Assembly: GCA_910585995.1 (NCBI GenBank)
Contig: CAJUGG010000032.1
Coordinates: forward strand, 1 to 64,000
Reading direction: 5' to 3'
Source: an uncultured Lachnospiraceae bacterium
Lineage (GTDB): Bacteria; Bacillota; Clostridia; Lachnospirales; Lachnospiraceae
DNA length: 64,000 nt
Position 1 is the stretch's first letter. Each line of letters begins with the position of its first letter. Below the pieces are notes generated by a model, which worked only from the letters and a program-made list of their open reading frames with translations, was not told the DNA's origin and did not search any database. The position numbers and the translations under genes are program-made. Of the stretch, positions 24,830 through 32,184 are shown piece by piece.

Positions 24830-25534
24830 TTATCCGATTCTGCCGATGAGATTTTCCACCAGGGCCACGCTGTGAGCGATCGCCTGACGCTCAAACGTAG
24901 GGTAATCCATCGTAGCACTGTCATCCGCTTTATCAGAGATCGCCCGGATGATCACAAATGGTATCTGATTCAGATATGCCGCCTGAGCGATCGCCGCCCC
25001 TTCCATCTCCGTACACATCCCATCAAACTTCTCTGCAATCCGCTCTTTCACCTGGCGGTCAGAGATAAACTGATCTCCGCTGACCACTCTACCGGTAAAC
25101 ACCTGAATCTCCGGCACTGCCTCCTTGCAGGCCGCCTTCGCTGCCCCCAAAAGCTCGTGATCCGCCACAAAACAGCTTGTCTCCATCCGCGGGATCACAC
25201 CAGGCTCATAGCCAAATCCCGTGGCATCCATATCATGCTGCAACGTATCCACAGAGAGCACAATATCTCCAATATTGATCTCCGCTTTCAGAGAACCCGC
25301 GATCCCCGTATTGATCACCGCATCCACTTCGTACACATCCGCCAGGATCTGCGTACAGATACCCGCATTTACCTTACCGATCCCGCTGCGCACCACGACG
25401 ACCTCTTTCCCATGCAAAGTTCCTGCATAAAAATCCATAGACGCCTTACGAAGCATCTGCACATCCGACAATTTCTCCCGAAGTGCCGCCACTTCCTCCT
25501 CCATTGCTCCAATAATTCCAATTTTTTTCCACAT
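24830..25534 (-). CDS. mtnN: 5'-methylthioadenosine/S-adenosylhomocysteine nucleosidase
   Basis: A 234-residue purine nucleosidase that splits MTA and SAH to adenine and a ribosyl thioether, recycling products of SAM reactions. Family motifs are the start IGIIGAMEEEV, GIGKVNAGICTQ, NTGIAGSL, the catalytic-region EMEGAAIAQ and AISDKADD. GGAGG lies 7 nt before the ATG. It is a single gene on the minus strand, divergent from the TSCPD gene. Confidence 0.95.
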   Translation of the reverse strand: MWKKIGIIGAMEEEVAALREKLSDVQMLRKASMDFYAGTLHGKEVVVVRSGIGKVNAGICTQILADVYEVDAVINTGIAGSLKAEINIGDIVLSVDTLQHDMDATGFGYEPGVIPRMETSCFVADHELLGAAKAACKEAVPEIQVFTGRVVSGDQFISDRQVKERIAEKFDGMCTEMEGAAIAQAAYLNQIPFVIIRAISDKADDSATMDYPTFERQAIAHSVALVENLIGRIG

Positions 25535-25644
25535 AAAAAATCCTCCATTCGCACAAGCTAAAGTGTAACTATTATATCACTTACCAAAGCGCCGGGCAAG
25601 AATCCCTCTTCCCGAAAAAACATCTGGAAAATTCACATGCATTC

Positions 25645-25653
25645 TGCTATACT
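25645..25653 (+). promoter_or_regulatory. Extended -10 promoter of the TSCPD gene
   Basis: TGCTATACT (TG at 25645-25646, TATACT 25648-25653) is an extended -10 element on the plus strand, about 60 nt before the ATG of the TSCPD gene. No strong -35 is seen. Confidence 0.55.
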
Positions 25654-25712
25654 ATTTGGCAGAAAAGGCTATAGGAACACAGCCATCCATAACACTAAGG
25701 AGGTATTCTTAT

Positions 25713-25961
25713 ATGGTATATCGAACAAAAGGCACCTGCTCCCAGGCAATCAACGTAGAAGCAGAAAACGGCGTGATCAAATCCGTAGAATTTGTAGGCG
25801 GCTGCGCGGGCAACACCGCCGGCATCGCCAAGCTCGTACAAGGCATGAAAGTCGACGACGTCATCCGCCTCTTAGAAGGCACCACCTGCGGCAAACGCCC
25901 CACTTCCTGCCCCGACCAGCTCGCCAAAGCCCTCAAACAACTACAAAGCAGTCCGGCATAA
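25713..25961 (+). CDS. TSCPD-domain protein (TIGR03905-type)
   Basis: An 82-residue protein with the TSCPD domain found at the C terminus of B12-dependent ribonucleotide reductases, here standing alone. Cysteines occur in GTCSQAI, GGCAGNTAG, GTTCGKR and TSCPDQL, suggesting a metal-binding fold. AAGGAGG lies 9 nt before the ATG. The biochemical role of the stand-alone form is not known. It has its own promoter and terminator. Confidence 0.88.
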   Translation: MVYRTKGTCSQAINVEAENGVIKSVEFVGGCAGNTAGIAKLVQGMKVDDVIRLLEGTTCGKRPTSCPDQLAKALKQLQSSPA

Positions 25962-25970
25962 CCAAAAGAA

Positions 25971-26025
25971 AAGAGGACGCCTTCTCAGGGTGCTGAATCC
26001 TGAGAGTGCCCTCTTCTTAATTTTT
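25971..26025 (+). terminator. Intrinsic terminator after the TSCPD gene
   Basis: AAGAGG...CTCAGG (25971-25989) pairs with CCTGAG...CCTCTT (25999-26015) with an internal bulge. TTCTTAATTTTT follows. The remaining stretch up to 26345 holds AT-rich sequence without a credible gene; a 99-codon frame there lacks a ribosome site. Confidence 0.7.
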
Positions 26026-26345
26026 GTGAACGCTGTAAACCAAACTCGTATGCTACGCTGTGAAAGTACAGGTAGGTGGTTTGTTCTTATGTTTACATTT
26101 GCTTTTGTTTTTAATTTTGGATTCGGTTTGAATCCCTTTCCTATATTCAATTGTAAAATCACACTACTAAATCGTCTCTCCGTACAAAGGTATCCTAATT
26201 CACGCATTCAAAAAACGCAAGGTTTTGTCTACCGTCCATCCTGTCTTTTTAGAACTTCCCTGTCCAAAAAGATACAGACCATACAATAATACAATTTGGG
26301 ATAAAAAAATGATAAAAAGCCATTCCCGCCAATCTACCTTGAGGA

Positions 26346-26834
26346 TCAGTCAAAGTAGAGGGCGTTGGTACAAGTTCCGGTTGTCTCAGTCTTACCGCCT
26401 TGAGTTACAGAATGAACACCTTTTACACTATAATACTTGTCCCTAGTAATCTTATAGGAGCCACTTTGTGTTGTTGCAACTGAATTGTTTTTTGCTTCTC
26501 CAGTCCAGTAATCAACTGTTCCCCAATTACCAGTACCAGTATCACTTTTATCCAGATAAATTCGTACATACACTCTGTCAAAACTTCTGTGAGCGAATGT
26601 CGTACCTGAACAAATCGCGTATCCAGTATTACCATGTGTCAGTTTTGCTATGCCTGACCGAAGATAATCTCCCCTGGCAATTCCATACCATGTATCTGAC
26701 ACTTCCCCATTCTGTACATCATAGACATGATAGCCTGCAGGTTCTACTTCTTCTGCACAAACAGGAATATTACTTCCAAGAAGCAAAACACCCGCCAGTG
26801 CAAGTGCACACATTTTCTTCCAGACCTGGTTCAT
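26346..26834 (-). CDS. Small secreted protein (DUF6147-like)
   Basis: A 162-residue protein with a clear signal peptide: basic start MNQVWKK, hydrophobic core LALAGVLLLGS and a probable cleavage site after VCA. The mature part has a repetitive beta-rich look, with RVYVRIYLDKSDTG, NWGTVDYWTG and a C-terminal YYSVKGVHSVTQGGKTETT. From memory it resembles a clostridial secreted family (DUF6147), but this is not verified. AGGAGG precedes the ATG. It sits alone, downstream of the DUF4367 gene on the same strand. Confidence 0.75.
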   Translation of the reverse strand: MNQVWKKMCALALAGVLLLGSNIPVCAEEVEPAGYHVYDVQNGEVSDTWYGIARGDYLRSGIAKLTHGNTGYAICSGTTFAHRSFDRVYVRIYLDKSDTGTGNWGTVDYWTGEAKNNSVATTQSGSYKITRDKYYSVKGVHSVTQGGKTETTGTCTNALYFD

Positions 26835-26905
26835 ATTATCCTCCTTTCATTAAAATCTGTAAGCTTACAATATTATAACGATTGAAGATTGCTTTTTTGA
26901 CAGCT

Positions 26906-27679
26906 TTAGACATTTTTTATCCAAATATTTTCCAGAATCTTTATATATTCTTCCTGATCCATCATTCCTCCAATGGAATAATAAGTATTTAAATATACAA
27001 AACCCGTCTCAAAATAAGTTTGTTTATCAGAATCCTGATATTTATACACAACCGCTTCTATCCCACAAGCATCTATCAATAATGTATCTACTTCTTCTCC
27101 ATCTGTTTGATTACTTATTGTAGCGTCTTTATAATCTTTACTTATATAAATTTGTAAATCATTCTCTTCTATACCATATCTTAAAATTGCTTCATCCTCA
27201 TCAGACTTTATCCAATATTCTGTCAATCCCATTTTATCTGGTTGATAACCAAATCTTACTGGCAAAACTCCTAATGTCTCTTCTATTTCCTGGCAAACCT
27301 CTTCCTCATCATATTCCCTATATGTAGAATCAGAATTTTCTATCTTGGTCTGTACTTCATCCCTGCGGGAACTCTGGAAAATCTTAGGAATATACACTTT
27401 ATTTCCACTACTAATCACACCTGCCCCAATACATAATACCAGGACAGCCGCCACTGCTGCTACCATCCGATAACGGATTCTAAACTTTTTCTTCTTGGCA
27501 ACATGCTCACCCTTATACTTCTCCGCTCTTTGATAGATATCCGCCAACTTATCACTTGGCATATGAATCCTCTGAAGCTCCGGCATCTCCATCAATTCTC
27601 TCTCCCGCTCATCTGCCATAGCGATCAGATCTTCCTCAATCCTCTCCTGCAGCCATTTTTCATCTACGCCACGTTTCAT
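26906..27679 (-). CDS. DUF4367-type single-pass membrane protein (anti-sigma-like)
   Basis: A 257-residue protein. It has a hydrophilic cytosolic region of about 68 residues, one transmembrane span (about 71-90), and an extracytoplasmic domain with the DUF4367 pattern (LPVRFGYQPDKMGLTEY, ILRYGIEENDLQIYIS, YYSIGGMMDQEEYIKILENI). Such proteins often accompany ECF-like sigma factors and may act as anti-sigma or signal-sensing partners. A sigma gene of the fitting type lies at 29024-29554, but murG is in between on the other strand. The ribosome site (GGTGAG) is weak. Confidence 0.78.
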   Translation of the reverse strand: MKRGVDEKWLQERIEEDLIAMADERERELMEMPELQRIHMPSDKLADIYQRAEKYKGEHVAKKKKFRIRYRMVAAVAAVLVLCIGAGVISSGNKVYIPKIFQSSRRDEVQTKIENSDSTYREYDEEEVCQEIEETLGVLPVRFGYQPDKMGLTEYWIKSDEDEAILRYGIEENDLQIYISKDYKDATISNQTDGEEVDTLLIDACGIEAVVYKYQDSDKQTYFETGFVYLNTYYSIGGMMDQEEYIKILENIWIKNV

Positions 27680-27707
27680 ATTCTCACCAATCCAATCTCA
27701 AATCCCG

Positions 27708-27736
27708 TTGACTTTTTCCAGCCACTATATCATAAT
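27708..27736 (+). promoter_or_regulatory. Sigma-A promoter upstream of murG
   Basis: TTGACT (27708-27713), a 17-nt spacer and CATAAT (27731-27736) on the plus strand. It leaves a leader of about 135 nt before the murG start, in which no gene or clear riboswitch was recognised. Confidence 0.65.
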
Positions 27737-27878
27737 CTAACATAGCAGCGTTCCCCAACCCCTAAACTCTAACACACCCTTATGTGATACCTGCCCATAG
27801 CCGGCGTCCGCTAAAGTCAGTCGCCTAACTATGCTCAATCTCAACCATCATCCCTTAAAAGCAAAGGAGGCATCCTAT

Positions 27879-28943
27879 ATGAAAAAAATCATCTTAACTG
27901 GCGGCGGCACCGCCGGCCACGTAACCCCCAATATCGCCCTTCTCCCCCGCCTGCAAGCCGCTGGCTACGACATCTCCTACATCGGCTCCACCGAAGGCAT
28001 CGAGAAAAAACTCATACAAGCTCAAAACATCCCTTACTACAGCATCTCCTCCGGAAAACTCCGCCGCTACTTCAGCCTGAAGAATTTCACAGACCCCTTC
28101 CGGGTCCTCAAAGGCTTCTCCGAAGCCTCCCATCTAATCAAGACCCTGAAGCCTGACATCGTCTTCTCCAAAGGAGGCTTTGTCTCTGTCCCCGTAGTCC
28201 TTGCAGCCAGGCACCACCATGTCCCTGTCATCTGCCACGAGTCCGACCTCACTCCCGGTCTCGCCAACAAACTCAGTATGCCTGGAGCTACCAAAGTCTG
28301 CTGCAATTTCCCAGAGACTTTGGCATACCTTCCCCCCAAAAAAGCAGTCCTGACAGGCTGTCCCATCCGCCGGGAACTGACAGAAGGCAACCGTGCGGCC
28401 GCCCTCTCTCTCACTGGCTTTACCACCAGCAAACCTGTCCTTATGGTCATGGGAGGAAGCCTTGGAGCCGCATCTGTCAACCAGGCCGTCCGTGCCGCTC
28501 TGCCAGAACTTCTAAAAGATTGGCAGATCATCCATCTGTGCGGCAAGGGAAAATTAGACCAAAGCCTGATCCATACCAAAGGTTACATCCAATATGAATA
28601 CATCCAAAAAGAGCTGCCTGACCTGTTCGCACTCTGTGATCTGGTCATCTCCCGCGCCGGAGCCAACGCGATCTGCGAACTCTTAGCCCTCAGAAAACCA
28701 GCTCTTCTGATCCCGCTCTCTGCCAAAGCCAGTCGGGGAGATCAGATCCAAAATGCGCAGTCCTTCGAGCGCCAGGGCTTCTCAAAAGTCTTAGAAGAAG
28801 AGGCTCTGACCCCCACAGCCCTTGTAGCTGCTGTCAAAGAACTCTCCTCACATCGTAAGGACTACATTCAGGCCATGGAACGATGCCCTCAGTCCGATGC
28901 CATCGAGACGATCCTGGCTCTGATCACAGAGACTGCCCGTTAA
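27879..28943 (+). CDS. murG: MurG, lipid II-forming GlcNAc transferase
   Basis: A 354-residue GT28 enzyme that transfers GlcNAc to lipid I, making lipid II on the inner face of the membrane. The N-terminal GGGTAGHVTPNIAL loop, KGGFVSVPVVLAA, GGSLGAASVNQAV and the C-terminal SRAGANAICELLALRKPALLIPL donor-site region (cited in parts: SRAGANAICE, PALLIPL) are diagnostic. AAGGAGG lies before the ATG at 27879. It stands alone on the plus strand, away from a dcw cluster, so it may be one of two MurG paralogues, as seen in some clostridia. Confidence 0.93.
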   Translation: MKKIILTGGGTAGHVTPNIALLPRLQAAGYDISYIGSTEGIEKKLIQAQNIPYYSISSGKLRRYFSLKNFTDPFRVLKGFSEASHLIKTLKPDIVFSKGGFVSVPVVLAARHHHVPVICHESDLTPGLANKLSMPGATKVCCNFPETLAYLPPKKAVLTGCPIRRELTEGNRAAALSLTGFTTSKPVLMVMGGSLGAASVNQAVRAALPELLKDWQIIHLCGKGKLDQSLIHTKGYIQYEYIQKELPDLFALCDLVISRAGANAICELLALRKPALLIPLSAKASRGDQIQNAQSFERQGFSKVLEEEALTPTALVAAVKELSSHRKDYIQAMERCPQSDAIETILALITETAR

Positions 28944-29001
28944 AAAAATCACTATCCAGACAGCCCGCTTACCGTGATGAACTGCTGTCCTCAGACATGA
29001 C

Positions 29002-29026
29002 AAAGGAAGGGGGAACCCCCCTTTCA
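29002..29026. terminator. Shared terminator of murG and the sigma gene
   Basis: AAAGG-AAGGGGG (from 29003) and CCCCCCTTT (up to 29024) form a GC-rich hairpin with a 2-nt loop. The minus strand reads into a pyrimidine/T-rich run, ending the sigma-factor gene, whose stop codon abuts the hairpin. It also lies just beyond murG on the plus strand. Confidence 0.6.
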
Positions 29027-29554
29027 TTCGTCATCGTCTCCGAACTCTTCCTGATACGCCTTTTGTAACCACTTTCTGCCTTTGTGTTTCCACTGACTCA
29101 CCAGACCCGGACTTATTCCCAGCTTTTCACCAATCTCAGTGTTGTCCATATTTTCCAGGGAACTCATCACAATCGCCCGATACCAATTCTCATTTACATC
29201 TTTCAGCCGGTTCAATACAATCTGTCTGTTGGCAGAGCGTTCCTTTTCCACCATGATCTCTACCAGATCTGTCTCGTCCATGAAAAATTCTTCGCTGATC
29301 TCCAGTCCCACATTCGTCTTGTATCTTCCGCCTTTTCTTGTGTAATCAATCGCAAGATGCTTCGATACCCTCAACAGCCAAGCCTTCACTGTCTTCGGAG
29401 ACACTTTTTCAATATTTATCAACAAACGGGCGAAGGATTCCTGACAGATATCCTCAGCCTCTTCATAATTTCTCACAACAGAATATGCATTCCGTATCAC
29501 CAGATCGCTATATTTCTTAAAATATTCATTTAACCGGTGATCCTGTTCTATCAT
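29024..29554 (-). CDS. Sigma-70 family (ECF-like) RNA polymerase sigma factor
   Basis: A 176-residue sigma factor with region 2 (YFKKYSDLVIRNAYSVV, NYEEAEDICQESF) and a C-terminal region 4 helix-turn-helix (MDNTEIGEKLGISPGLVSQWKHKG). It directs transcription of an unknown regulon. The ATG lies 6 nt after the HIT-gene stop, and the ribosome site overlaps that stop region (GAGAGGG). Its likely partner is the DUF4367 protein downstream on the same strand, from which it is separated by murG. Confidence 0.88.
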   Translation of the reverse strand: MIEQDHRLNEYFKKYSDLVIRNAYSVVRNYEEAEDICQESFARLLINIEKVSPKTVKAWLLRVSKHLAIDYTRKGGRYKTNVGLEISEEFFMDETDLVEIMVEKERSANRQIVLNRLKDVNENWYRAIVMSSLENMDNTEIGEKLGISPGLVSQWKHKGRKWLQKAYQEEFGDDDE

Positions 29555-29560
29555 TCGTAA

Positions 29561-29974
29561 TCAACACCCTCTCACAAGACGCGCCACCTCTTCCATCTCC
29601 TCTGGCGTCGTTGTCTTTGGCTCCCATAAGATTCCTGCTTCATCCCCTTCATAGCGGGGAATCAGATGCATATGAAAATGAAATACCGTCTGTCCCGCAG
29701 ACGCTCCATTATTCTGCACCAGATTAAAGCCATCTGCCTTCAACGCCTTCTTCAACCTCGATGCCATTAACTTAGCAGTCACTAACGCCTTGGCCAGCAA
29801 AGCGTCCTCCATGGCAAACAAGTCCGCATAATGAGCTTTGGGAATCAGAAGTGCATGTCCCTTTGTCGCCGGTCCCAGATCCAGGATCACCCGAAAATCC
29901 TCATCCTCATACAGGGTGGTCGATGGAATCTCACCGGCTGCAATCTTACAGAAAATGCAGTTATTATCTACCAT
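29561..29974 (-). CDS. HIT-family hydrolase
   Basis: A 137-residue histidine-triad protein that hydrolyses or transfers nucleotide phosphoesters, for example AMP derivatives. The HIT motif HFHMHLIPR is near the C terminus. CIFCKIAAGEIPS at the N terminus supplies two cysteines of a zinc site, usual in Hint-like bacterial members. The second of two adjacent ATGs (29974) has better spacing from AGGAGG. It is directly followed by the sigma gene. Confidence 0.93.
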   Translation of the reverse strand: MVDNNCIFCKIAAGEIPSTTLYEDEDFRVILDLGPATKGHALLIPKAHYADLFAMEDALLAKALVTAKLMASRLKKALKADGFNLVQNNGASAGQTVFHFHMHLIPRYEGDEAGILWEPKTTTPEEMEEVARLVRGC

Positions 29975-30031
29975 CATAATCCTCCTAACAATATTTGTAA
30001 AGTATGAAAAATTTATATCTGCGGCAAATTA

Positions 30032-30086
30032 TGTCGAAAGTTGTCGAACGATTTTATTTGCCAATTTTTGACATATCTGTTATATT
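30032..30086 (+). promoter_or_regulatory. Promoter with tandem Spo0A boxes before the histidine kinase
   Basis: Two perfect TGTCGAA boxes (30032-30038 and 30042-30048), spaced exactly one helical turn apart. They are followed by TTGCCA (30058-30063), a 17-nt spacer and TATATT (30081-30086). Boxes just upstream of the -35 are where Spo0A~P acts as an activator in Bacillus. The promoter is 20 nt before the ATG of the kinase. Confidence 0.75.
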
Positions 30087-30105
30087 GAATCCAGGGAGTG
30101 ATGCT

Positions 30106-30855
30106 ATGCTGACATATGACGAACAGGAAAAAATGGAACGTTTGATGGCAAAAGACGAAAACTTCCATGAACTGATTACGGCAATGAAAAAAGAGTACCA
30201 TCTTACCCTTTCCCAAATCTCTCATGAAATTCGGAATCCACTTACCTATGTGAACAGTTCTATCCAATGGATTCAAAAGCTGCACCCGGAAGTCGAAGAC
30301 TTTGAGTTTTGGGATCAGATAAAAAATGATATTCAATATTTGAGAACACTTTTAGACGACATCTCCACTTTTAATAACGGAGAGCAATTAACCATCAGCA
30401 AGATTGATCCAAGAGAATTTGCATGTGATTTAAAAGACTCGCTTTTGTCTGAGCTTTTAGCCAAACATATCCCTCTCCTGATCAAGCTGGACGATACATA
30501 TCCGGATTTCTACGGAGATCCCATCCGCTTAAAGCAGGCATTTATTAACTTGATAAAAAATTCCATGGAATCCATTACAGAACGCGGACGTATTACTTTA
30601 AAAGTGTTTACCCATGACAAGCGGCTTATGATCGCTGTCAAGGACAATGGCTGTGGAATCACTGAAGAACAACAGCAGACAGTCTTCCGTCCTTTTGTAA
30701 CTTATAAAGAAAATGGCACTGGACTTGGGCTATCCATTGTCCGGCGCATCATCCTGGCACATAACGGCACCATCCACCTGCGGTCCACCGTGGGAAAAGG
30801 CACCGAAGTGCAGGTACATCTACCATTACTGCCAACATCTCATATTTGTATATAA
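30106..30855 (+). CDS. Soluble sensor histidine kinase (candidate Spo0A kinase)
   Basis: A 249-residue cytosolic kinase with no membrane segment. A short N-terminal region of about 40 residues leads into the H box SQISHEIRNPLTYV (phospho-accepting His near residue 40). The ATPase domain follows, with N box INLIKNSMES, G1 DNGCGI, F box FRPFVTYKENGTG and G2 GLGLSIV. No response regulator gene is adjacent. Orphan kinases of this form feed the Spo0A phosphorelay or act on Spo0A directly in clostridia. The Spo0A boxes in its promoter support that link. The ATG at 30106 follows GGGAG at 7 nt. Confidence 0.87.
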   Translation: MLTYDEQEKMERLMAKDENFHELITAMKKEYHLTLSQISHEIRNPLTYVNSSIQWIQKLHPEVEDFEFWDQIKNDIQYLRTLLDDISTFNNGEQLTISKIDPREFACDLKDSLLSELLAKHIPLLIKLDDTYPDFYGDPIRLKQAFINLIKNSMESITERGRITLKVFTHDKRLMIAVKDNGCGITEEQQQTVFRPFVTYKENGTGLGLSIVRRIILAHNGTIHLRSTVGKGTEVQVHLPLLPTSHICI

Positions 30856-30886
30856 TTATCCCAGAAGGGTTTTATGGAGGAGATGG

Positions 30887-31486
30887 CTATTCTGCTTGGT
30901 CCTCTCCTCTGATGAAACCTGCTTCTACATTTTTTTCAATAATCTCTTTTATATATTCCCACAGACGCTCAGATCCTTCATGAGTCCTCGCATTTCTGCC
31001 CATAATCTGATCTTTATGAACCTGATGTTCGCGCCAGGATTTACCTTCTGCCCGATCCGTCAAAAGCACTGGCTGAATCTTGTCCAAAGCATTGGCAAAT
31101 TTTGCCTCCGGCGTCTCCATCGCTTCAAATTCTTCCCAAAGCGCCCGCAGATAAGCACCCTGATCTTCGGGAAGCAGCCCGTAGATCCGCTCTGCCGCCT
31201 GCAATTCTCTTGCGCGCTTCGTCTCATTTCCCTTGGTATCGTACGCATAAGTGTCTCCCGCATCGATCTCTACCAGATCATGCGTCAGCACCATCATCAC
31301 AGTCTTCGCTACATCTATCGTATCATTTGCATACTCTCCAAGTATCATGCACATCATAGCCAGATGCCATGCGTGCTCCGCATCCGTCTCCTTGCGGCTG
31401 CCGTCTGCCAGATATGTCTGCCGGATGATCTCTTTTTGCCGATCCACCTCCAGCAGAAATGCCAATTGTTGTCTAAGCCTGTCCAT
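30887..31486 (-). CDS. HD-domain hydrolase (YfbR/HDDC2-like)
   Basis: A 199-residue metal-dependent phosphohydrolase of the HD superfamily. The metal ligands appear as AEHAWHLA, then LTHDLVEIDAGD, and a distal FANALDKIQPV. Members act as 5'-deoxynucleotidases; the substrate here is inferred. The ATG at 31486 is 9 nt after AAGGAGG, and its 5' end overlaps the GIY-YIG gene by 14 nt. Confidence 0.86.
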   Translation of the reverse strand: MDRLRQQLAFLLEVDRQKEIIRQTYLADGSRKETDAEHAWHLAMMCMILGEYANDTIDVAKTVMMVLTHDLVEIDAGDTYAYDTKGNETKRARELQAAERIYGLLPEDQGAYLRALWEEFEAMETPEAKFANALDKIQPVLLTDRAEGKSWREHQVHKDQIMGRNARTHEGSERLWEYIKEIIEKNVEAGFIRGEDQAE

Positions 31487-31820
31487 CGGCAACTTCCTCC
31501 TTTGCCAGACACATGGAGAGCGTCATCTCAGGGCAAGGACGATACGTTCCATCCGCCATCTGATCTGCCCGCTCCGGATGAAGCAAAAGCTCTTCTTTTC
31601 TCTCTTTTTTCAACCGCTTAATCCGATATTCCAGCTTCCCTGCATCAGACCAGCTGTCTGTCTCCCAGACCATCTCAAGCGCCTGTACCGGATGGCTCTT
31701 CGTATATTTTGCCCCTGTCTTTTTCCTGTAGTAATGTTCTCGTATCCGCCGCCTGACATCCTTAGCAATCCCCGTATACAAGGACTGATCCTCACAGCGC
31801 AGTATATAAATATAGGGCAT
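31473..31820 (-). CDS. GIY-YIG nuclease superfamily protein
   Basis: A 115-residue protein with a UvrC-type GIY-YIG fold of the YhbQ/URI type. The motif appears as YIYILRCEDQSLYTGIAKDVRRRIREH, cited in parts (YIYILRC, LYTGI, RRRIREH), with the downstream Glu/Lys-rich helices. Such single-domain proteins are common, and their biological role is mostly unproven. The gene is followed, with overlap, by the HD hydrolase. The 173-nt gap upstream (31821-31993) shows a possible promoter and no gene. Confidence 0.85.
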   Translation of the reverse strand: MPYIYILRCEDQSLYTGIAKDVRRRIREHYYRKKTGAKYTKSHPVQALEMVWETDSWSDAGKLEYRIKRLKKERKEELLLHPERADQMADGTYRPCPEMTLSMCLAKEEVADGQA

Positions 31821-31993
31821 CCGATGTCCTGTCTCCTCTGCCTTTCATCTTCCACATGTTCCGTTCGTCTCTTAATACACCATCCTCTTTTCCCGGTTCA
31901 CATCAGCCACCTTTCACTCGCAGATATTTTTATTTATGATGCATAATTATACTAAAGGGAGAGGGGTTTTTCAAGTAGTAATTTACAAACTTT

Positions 31994-32179
31994 TCACACT
32001 GTCTGAAGTCCTGCAAGCTGTTCTACCTCTGCCACGCTGAGTTCAGAACATTCTGCAATCTCTTCAATTGTCAACTTTCCCATTTTAATCATTCTAAGCG
32101 CTGTTCTCTTTTTTGTTTCATTTTCAGCTTCATTTTTTAATCTTCTTGCGCTTGTTTCAATCAATGCTCCACTCATCAT
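31994..32179 (-). CDS. 61-residue protein matching the C-terminal tail of Rpn-type proteins
   Basis: The sequence from KKRTALRMIKMGKLT through IEEIAECSELSVAEVEQLA looks like the C-terminal helix-turn-helix-like tail of Rpn/PD-(D/E)XK recombination-promoting nucleases. The nuclease domain is absent, so this is either a gene remnant or a short stand-alone regulator. It keeps a usable start: the ATG is 5 nt after the helicase stop, and AAAGGGG overlaps that stop. It is the last member of the 41.6-32 kb operon. Confidence 0.55.
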   Translation of the reverse strand: MMSGALIETSARRLKNEAENETKKRTALRMIKMGKLTIEEIAECSELSVAEVEQLAGLQTV

Positions 32180-32184
32180 ATCAT

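Noticed and set aside
25990..26289. 99-codon plus-strand frame
   Set aside because: It starts in the terminator of the TSCPD gene, lacks a ribosome site and shows no recognisable pattern.
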